A DNA stretch of 64,000 nt. Origin: Camillea tinctor. Lineage: Eukaryota > Ascomycota > Sordariomycetes > Xylariales > Xylariaceae. The stretch is from contig MU394075.1 of the NCBI GenBank assembly GCA_022578605.1, positions 434,001-498,000 of the forward strand, in the 5' to 3' direction. Below, in pieces: positions 58,551-64,000 of the stretch. The stretch's first letter is position 1; each line of letters opens with the position of its first letter. The position numbers and the translations under genes were made by a program. The notes below the pieces were generated by a model, which had not been told where the DNA came from, did no database searches, and worked only from the letters and a program-made list of their open reading frames with translations.

Positions 58551-60116
58551 ATGTTGTTAAGGGGAGGAGGAACGCTGCTCTTGGCTGCAGGCTCACTGGC
58601 CACATACGCCGCCGGTCAGCGATGTCAGAGTTATACGAGCTATTCACAATCACGACATCAGCCCTACTCGGAGGGCGTCTACGAACTCGCGTACCAACGA
58701 CCGGACCCGGCATGTCGCACTTTCAACTCATCCCTCGTCGAGGATGCGATACTACGAATGAAGAACCAGACCACCGACCCGGACCTGTTCCGGCTGTTCG
58801 AAAACACGTTTCCGAATACCCTCGACGCAGCAATCAAATGGCGGGGCGTCGCCGCGAATAACTCGGACGAGGAACTGGCGTTCATTATCACGGGCGACAT
58901 CGACGCCATGTGGATCCGCGACTCAGCGAACCAGATCGCCCCCTATCGGACCATCCTGAAAAGCAAAGACGACGACATCGCATCGGTGTTCCGCGGCGCC
59001 ATCAACCTGCAAGCCCGGTACCTCATCATCTCGCCGTACTGCAACGCCTTCCTGCCGCCGCCCGAGTCGGGGATGAGGCCGGGCCCGAACGGGGCCTCGT
59101 ACATCGTCACGCCGCCCTACGACCGCAACATCGTGTTCACGTGCAACTTCGAGCTGGACGACTTCGGGGGGTTCCTGCAGCTGTCGCACGACTACTACAC
59201 GCAAACGGGGGACGTGGACTTCTTCGGCAAGTTCCAGTGGATCCAGGCGGTGCAGTCGATCCTGCGGGCGTCGGAGGACCTGCGCAGGGCCACGTACGGG
59301 CCCGACGGCGAGTGGATCCGGCCGGCGTACACGTTCCAGTCGCAGACGATGACCAGCTTCGGCACGCTGGGCAACAACGGCATGAACAGCCCCGTCAACT
59401 ACACCGGCATGGTGCGCTCGCCCTTCCGCCCCAGCGACGACGCCGCCATCTACGACTTCCAGATCCCCGCCAACATGATGCTGTCGCGCTACCTGGCCGC
59501 CACCGCCGCCATCATGGAGCAGCTGCCCAACGCGCCCAAGGGGCTCGCGCAGCAGATGCGCGACATGGCGGCCGAGATCCGCGACGCCGTCGACCACTGG
59601 GGCATCGTGGCCGCCCCCGGGGGCCAGCGCATCTACGCGTACGAGGTCGACGGGTTCGGCGGGCAGAACCTCATGGACGACGCCAACATCCCGTCGCTGC
59701 TGTCGGCGCCGTCGCTAGGATTTGTTTCCGCGGACGACCCGGTGTACAAGGCGACGCGGGCGTTCGTGCTGAGCCGCCAGAACCCGTGGTACTGCGCGGG
59801 CCCGGTCCTCAACGCGGTGGGGAGCCCGCACATCCGCCCCGGCGCGGCGTGGCCCATGGCCGCGATCATGCGGGCCATGACGGCCGACGACGACGCGGAG
59901 ATCACCCAGGCCGTCAAGGAGGTGCTGAGCAGCACCGACCGCTACGGGCTCATCCACGAGAGCGTGAGTAGCTTCGATGCCGGCCAGTGGACGCGCTCGT
60001 GGTTCGGCTGGGGCAACGCGGTGTTCGGCCAGATGATGATGGAGCTCGCGGAGAGGAAGCCGCATATATTGAAGCAGAGCTTTCAGCCTTTTTTCATTGA
60101 GAGGGATGGGGAGTGA
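58551..60116 (+). CDS. GH125 exo-alpha-1,6-mannosidase (mug157-like), secreted
   Basis: Intronless, 521 residues, starting with a clear signal peptide (LLLAAGSLATYAAG, cleavage near 22). The sequence matches glycoside hydrolase family 125 through the GDIDAMWIRDSANQIAPY segment near 115-130, NFELDDFGGFLQLS, and GLIHESVSSFD and WTRSWFGWGNAVFG close to the C-terminus. These carry the acidic residues expected in the active site. Family members remove alpha-1,6-linked mannose from N-glycans or mannans in the secretory pathway or outside the cell. Fission yeast mug157 is a meiotically induced member. From about residue 80 the third codon positions are almost all G or C, in strong contrast to both flanks. 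Confidence 0.93.
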   Translation: MLLRGGGTLLLAAGSLATYAAGQRCQSYTSYSQSRHQPYSEGVYELAYQRPDPACRTFNSSLVEDAILRMKNQTTDPDLFRLFENTFPNTLDAAIKWRGVAANNSDEELAFIITGDIDAMWIRDSANQIAPYRTILKSKDDDIASVFRGAINLQARYLIISPYCNAFLPPPESGMRPGPNGASYIVTPPYDRNIVFTCNFELDDFGGFLQLSHDYYTQTGDVDFFGKFQWIQAVQSILRASEDLRRATYGPDGEWIRPAYTFQSQTMTSFGTLGNNGMNSPVNYTGMVRSPFRPSDDAAIYDFQIPANMMLSRYLAATAAIMEQLPNAPKGLAQQMRDMAAEIRDAVDHWGIVAAPGGQRIYAYEVDGFGGQNLMDDANIPSLLSAPSLGFVSADDPVYKATRAFVLSRQNPWYCAGPVLNAVGSPHIRPGAAWPMAAIMRAMTADDDAEITQAVKEVLSSTDRYGLIHESVSSFDAGQWTRSWFGWGNAVFGQMMMELAERKPHILKQSFQPFFIERDGE

Positions 60117-61670
60117 GATATAGATGTAGATGTATATATATATATAATTGATTTTCTTTTTTAAGAAGAGAGAGAGATAAATGAAAAATAAAGAAATGTG
60201 AATAAAAAAAAAGAGAAAAAGAAAAGAAGAAAAACGTACAGCTAGTCCTGGGATTTAATAGGTATATATACACACACGTATATACTTATAGTATGACTCC
60301 TCATCTTCATACAGCGGATTCCCTATTGGAGGAAGAGGGATGTGTGGCTCGCTGTCTCGGAAGATCAACGAGATACGGCAGATAGGGGGCCATTTTGTAT
60401 TGGAGTAAAATAGTTGACTAGGTATCTACCTGCCTCCTTACCCATCCAATCACTTGAAGCTTGAGTGATAAAAGCACTCGTGATTGTTTAGTTACATTAT
60501 ACGACAACTTCCAAGTTCTGCAGGAGGCTTTATAAGGCCGAATCAAGAGGGTTAAAGCGGGAAACTCGGGTGAGCTTTCTTTTTCTTAGGTTTTGCATTT
60601 CGAGAGAGCTAAGCTATCACGAGGGCATCTAGGGGTTTATATAATTTACATATGTGTATGTGTGATATAAGAGTCTTTTGTCTTGGTAAAAATGCAGTAA
60701 CTCTGCTTGTATTTATCTACTCTGCATAGTATAGGTAGTATAAGTGTTTGTATGCGCATACAACTTCATGCGGGGATCACTGGAGAATATCATACAACAT
60801 GTCATTTAAGAGAAAGGAAATGAGAAAACAAAAGATAAAATGGTCTTGAATATAGCAATAGCTGGTTTAAATCGAGTTACCTATTTAATGCATTCAGAAG
60901 AGTCAATTGGAATGAAGGAAAAGAATTAACGTTGCAAGTAAACAAAGACAAGCTTCTTTTTTAACTCCCCAACTTAACTCCTACTAACCTAGCTGCTAGG
61001 TAACTTACCCCAAACCAAAACCTATGTATGTATGTATGTACACAAGTGCATATGCACCTAAGCTCTCAGATTTGTCATTGGCCCACTGCCCTTCAACTGT
61101 GATGCCGGTTGCATGACGTTATGTAGCACTTATCCGTTCGTCTATCGGGCCTTATCGCACCTATCAGAGCAGGGATATCAGTAAAAACTATTGGAGCTTA
61201 CGCTGAACGTGAGTGAATTTTCTGCTTTGATCCATTGCAAGTGCAAGTGCAATCCCTCACTCTCGCCCATCCGAAGCCCCGACAGTCCGGTTAGCCCGAA
61301 GTCAATTCTTTAGCTAAGATCTTGGCCGTCTTTCTTTACTTTCTCTTTCTTACTCTTTACTTTTTTTTACTTTTACTTCTTTTACTTTCTTATTCACCTT
61401 TTTAATGTTTTACACCAACATTATTGTTGTTTTGTTTTTGGTGAGCTTCAATCTATATCATTATTTTTTTTGTTTCTTGTTTTTAATCATGGCTAACTTC
61501 TTATACTTACAGTAGAGTAATTAATATTACTTAAAAACCCGTTCGATCTCAACCCCATGTCTTAAAAAGATCCTCATCCGAAAGCGAACCCACACCCACC
61601 ATCAATCTCCCCCATTCCCCCCCGCGCGCACGAGCTGCGAGAGAGAGACACAGAGAGAAGATCCTTCACG
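60117..61670. other. Spacer between GH125 and the seven-span protein gene
   Basis: No supported gene. A (TATG)-like repeat is at 61024-61039, GTGCAAGTGCAAGTGCAA is at about 61237-61254, and a long T/C-rich promoter tract lies at 61322-61480. Confidence 0.5.
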
Positions 61671-63429
61671 ATGGTGTTGATAGAGGCGCGCGACTTGCTA
61701 GCCTTTCCCACTGGCAACAATGCTACCGACACCGAGATCTTCGGCGTACACTTCAACCTCACCACGTTGAAATACTGGAACTATACTCTCTACAGCAACA
61801 ACACCCTATCCAATGGCTCGTGGTGCTTTCTCATGGATCCCCCCTACACGCCCACCGTCGTGCTCGCCAACGGCACCTATCTCAACTCGACCTGGTGCTA
61901 TCTGGCCACCCAGCCCATCGGAAATCGAGCACGCATCGGAATCGGCTTTGCCGTCGTCTACGCCCTCTGCTTGATCCTCGCCCTGGTGAACCTGACCAAG
62001 CACGGAAAGCTACATCTGCCGGTGGAAAAGAGGTTCTATCCCATAGGGAGAAGGTGGCAGTGGTATTGGAGCATCTTCGTCTGCACCGCAGCTCTCATCG
62101 GCCTCTTCACCAATGTCGATGTGGACAGATACCGAGTCGCGGAGATCCCCATCGTGCTCAACAATTTCTTCTGGTACCTACTGCAGATGGGCACCATGGC
62201 TCTGGTCTGGGAGGCAGTCCGCCATTGGGGAAGCTGGATGGAGAGGCAGTTCATCGATCCCAACCCGTTCGTATTGCAAGATAAAGACAGGAGGGGCATG
62301 TTCGAGCTTCTCATACCCCTGGTTTTCTATGCTTGGTTATGGTTGGTAAGTCTAAGCCATCCCTATTATTCTGCCTTCGACTGGAAATAATGCTAATAAT
62401 ATATGCTAGAACTTCTTCCTCATCGTCCCGCGCAACTGGGGCGCCATCGAGCTCCAGAGGTCACCGGACCAGACTATTGCGAAAGCTATACCCGCAGCTA
62501 CGGACGGCCGTTTCAAAGCTGCCCCCTTTTTCCTTTTCGCCTGCTGGTGTACATGCATAGTTTCCCTCTGGCACTCCATCCGTCACTACGAGCCACGAAA
62601 TCGCGGTTGGTTCAACAGAGTCATTGGTTTCCTCGGATATATGCCCTTCCGCTTTGTGCTCATGCTGCCTCTCTCTCTTGCTCTCGTCGCATATCAGGCC
62701 CTGGCTGCCTGGGAATGGCACCTCTCTCCCCTTAACGTACACACCAACCTACTTGCCATGTACCTCGGCGGGTACGCGCCTAGTCTACTTATCTTGATTA
62801 TTCAGGTTATCTCTGGCTTCCTTCGTCCCAACGAGGACCGCGCTCTCATGCGCCAGCGCCGTGAAAGGGGTCACGCTCTCGATCAGGAACTTGGTATTGT
62901 CAAGAAGCCTGCGTGGTGGCGCCGCGCCAATGGCGATGTGGAGTCCGGAAATATGCGAGACCGTATCATGCGGAACGTGCGAGAAGTTGGCGGGGGGCGC
63001 GCGACCGCCGTGCAGGTCGACAGGATGGCCGAACGGAGGGCCGCTGAGATGGAAACCGCCAACGCAAATGACGCCAATCCCAGCTCTTTCGAAATGGGCG
63101 GAATACAGAGGACGAATAGCGTTGCCAGCAGTGTCCGCAACGCCCCCGCACCACCGCCATACACTCCGTCCTCGTACGGTGGCAAGTCTGACAGGCGGCG
63201 GAACGAACACACAATGCAGATGGTAGCAGGACTCCTCTTCCCGCCAACCAACGCGGAATCTGCTGAAACTGCTGCTGCCCCGGCGCCGAACCAAGAAAGG
63301 GGTCGCGGATTAGCACCCCCTGACACGCAAGCACAGCGACCTAACACGAGCGAGAGGAGTAACAGCACTGCCAGTGGCATGTCTACTAACGGACCTCCGC
63401 AACAGGTTAGAAGCATGCTAGACATTTGA
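61671..63429 (+). CDS. Seven-span membrane protein of unknown function (DUF2434-like) with PPPY tail
   Basis: Two exons (61671-62345, 62410-63429), 564 residues. The first 80 residues hold several N-glycosylation sequons (NAT, NLT, NNT, NGS, NGT, NST) and four Trp/Cys landmarks. They are probably outside the cytosol. About seven hydrophobic spans follow, from RIGIGFAVVYALCLILALV to LLILIIQVISGFL near residue 385. The remaining 180 residues are hydrophilic and probably cytosolic. They include an Arg-rich segment, a PPPYTP motif of the PPxY kind bound by Rsp5/Nedd4 WW domains, and a Ser/Thr/Asn-rich end. The family looks like the uncharacterised fungal DUF2434 group, but this is from memory. 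Function is unknown. Confidence 0.82.
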
Positions 63430-64000
63430 TTAGAGAGCATCGTGGACTTTAAATAACATGGCCGGGATGAAAAATACGAAGCAAAAACATGGAGATATGA
63501 GGGTCGGTCTTTAGGCATAGGTCGTCATGATTGTATGCGGCGTTCAGGGGTCTGCGAATAGCATGTGTATTACTTTTTTTTTTCGGCCTTCGTAACTAGC
63601 CTAAGCACGAGGGGACTTGTGTTGATACACGCTTCATGATGGGTAGGACCATCGGTTTTGAGGGATTTATTGAAGGCCTGTACCAGAAGGCTTATGATTG
63701 ACTGGGTACACTCATTCAAAACTACAGCTTAGCAGATATGCAAAAAGCAGATAATGGTAAATGTTTTTTTTCTAAATAATTCTTTCCATTTCAACTATTT
63801 AGAGTGCCTAGGGACAACGTTGTGTTCTTCAGCTTGCGCGGATAGGAGGCGAAATAGGAGATAGTGGTCAAGTGACTGGAAATCCATCAGACATGCATTC
63901 GTGAATCTCGTGATATATACACAGGTAGGCCGCTAGCTGTTTATGTACATCAATATCTCTTGTCGTCGTAACTTATCTCCGCTCGTTTCTTTTTTTTCAT
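63430..64000. other. 3' flank to window end
   Basis: No supported gene. Probable 3' untranslated region of the seven-span protein gene, then AT-rich sequence. Confidence 0.55.

Noticed and set aside
58910..59971. 353-codon plus-strand frame inside GH125 and matching minus-strand frames
   Set aside because: These are shadows created by the extreme G/C third-position bias of GH125. Composition is Arg/Ala/His-rich with no motif.
1..64000. CRISPR array, bacterial operon or phage features
   Set aside because: The window is fungal nuclear DNA with spliced genes. No regularly spaced repeats of CRISPR type were seen.

Overview
The window comes from the nuclear genome of a filamentous ascomycete (Pezizomycotina, most likely a Sordariomycete). 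The evidence is many short introns of about 45-75 bases with GT/AG ends and CTAAC/CTGAC-like branch sites, two Zn(II)2Cys6 transcription factors with the fungal-specific regulatory domain, a PTH11-like membrane protein, a fungal GtaA-type glutaminase, a mug157/GH125 mannosidase, and a relic of a fungal NACHT-ankyrin gene. All gene models were built by hand from reading frames, splice consensus and family expectation. No database search was run. The genus cannot be told from the sequence.

Layout. 1-8.5 kb: a DJ-1/Hsp31-like gene, convergent with an intronless TPR protein; a seven-exon Zn2Cys6 regulator divergent from the TPR gene; and a SIRT6-like sirtuin. 10-18.4 kb: a PTH11-like protein, an NmrA-like protein, a 14-TM-type MFS exporter and a cytochrome P450. 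These look like accessory or secondary-metabolism genes, but no backbone synthase is present. 20-24.3 kb: housekeeping genes, namely COQ1-type polyprenyl diphosphate synthase, VMA12-type V-ATPase assembly factor and an ESCO-type zinc-finger protein. 25-41 kb: a second Zn2Cys6 regulator, glutaminase A, an F-box-like protein, a Fic AMP-transferase, a GFA-family protein and a second MFS transporter, separated by AT-rich gaps.

41.6-43.1 kb holds a decayed NACHT-ankyrin gene. It is followed by about 11 kb with no convincing gene. That desert contains a 597-bp foldback MITE with TA target duplication, G-runs, GA/CT and T-rich microsatellites, and finally a long pyrimidine-rich leader in front of a two-finger C2H2 transcription factor (54.3-56.3 kb). 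The window ends with an intronless GH125 alpha-mannosidase and a seven-span membrane protein carrying a PPPY motif.

The most notable structures are the 597-bp MITE, a 113-bp tRNA-like palindrome at 35.0-35.1 kb, an ESCO-type zinc finger without its acetyltransferase domain, a P450 with simple-repeat insertions and a GC-AG intron, and a Fic protein that carries its own inhibitory-helix motif. No clearly new multi-gene system was found. Coding GC varies sharply between genes and even inside genes, against AT-rich spacers studded with ACCT/AGGT repeats.
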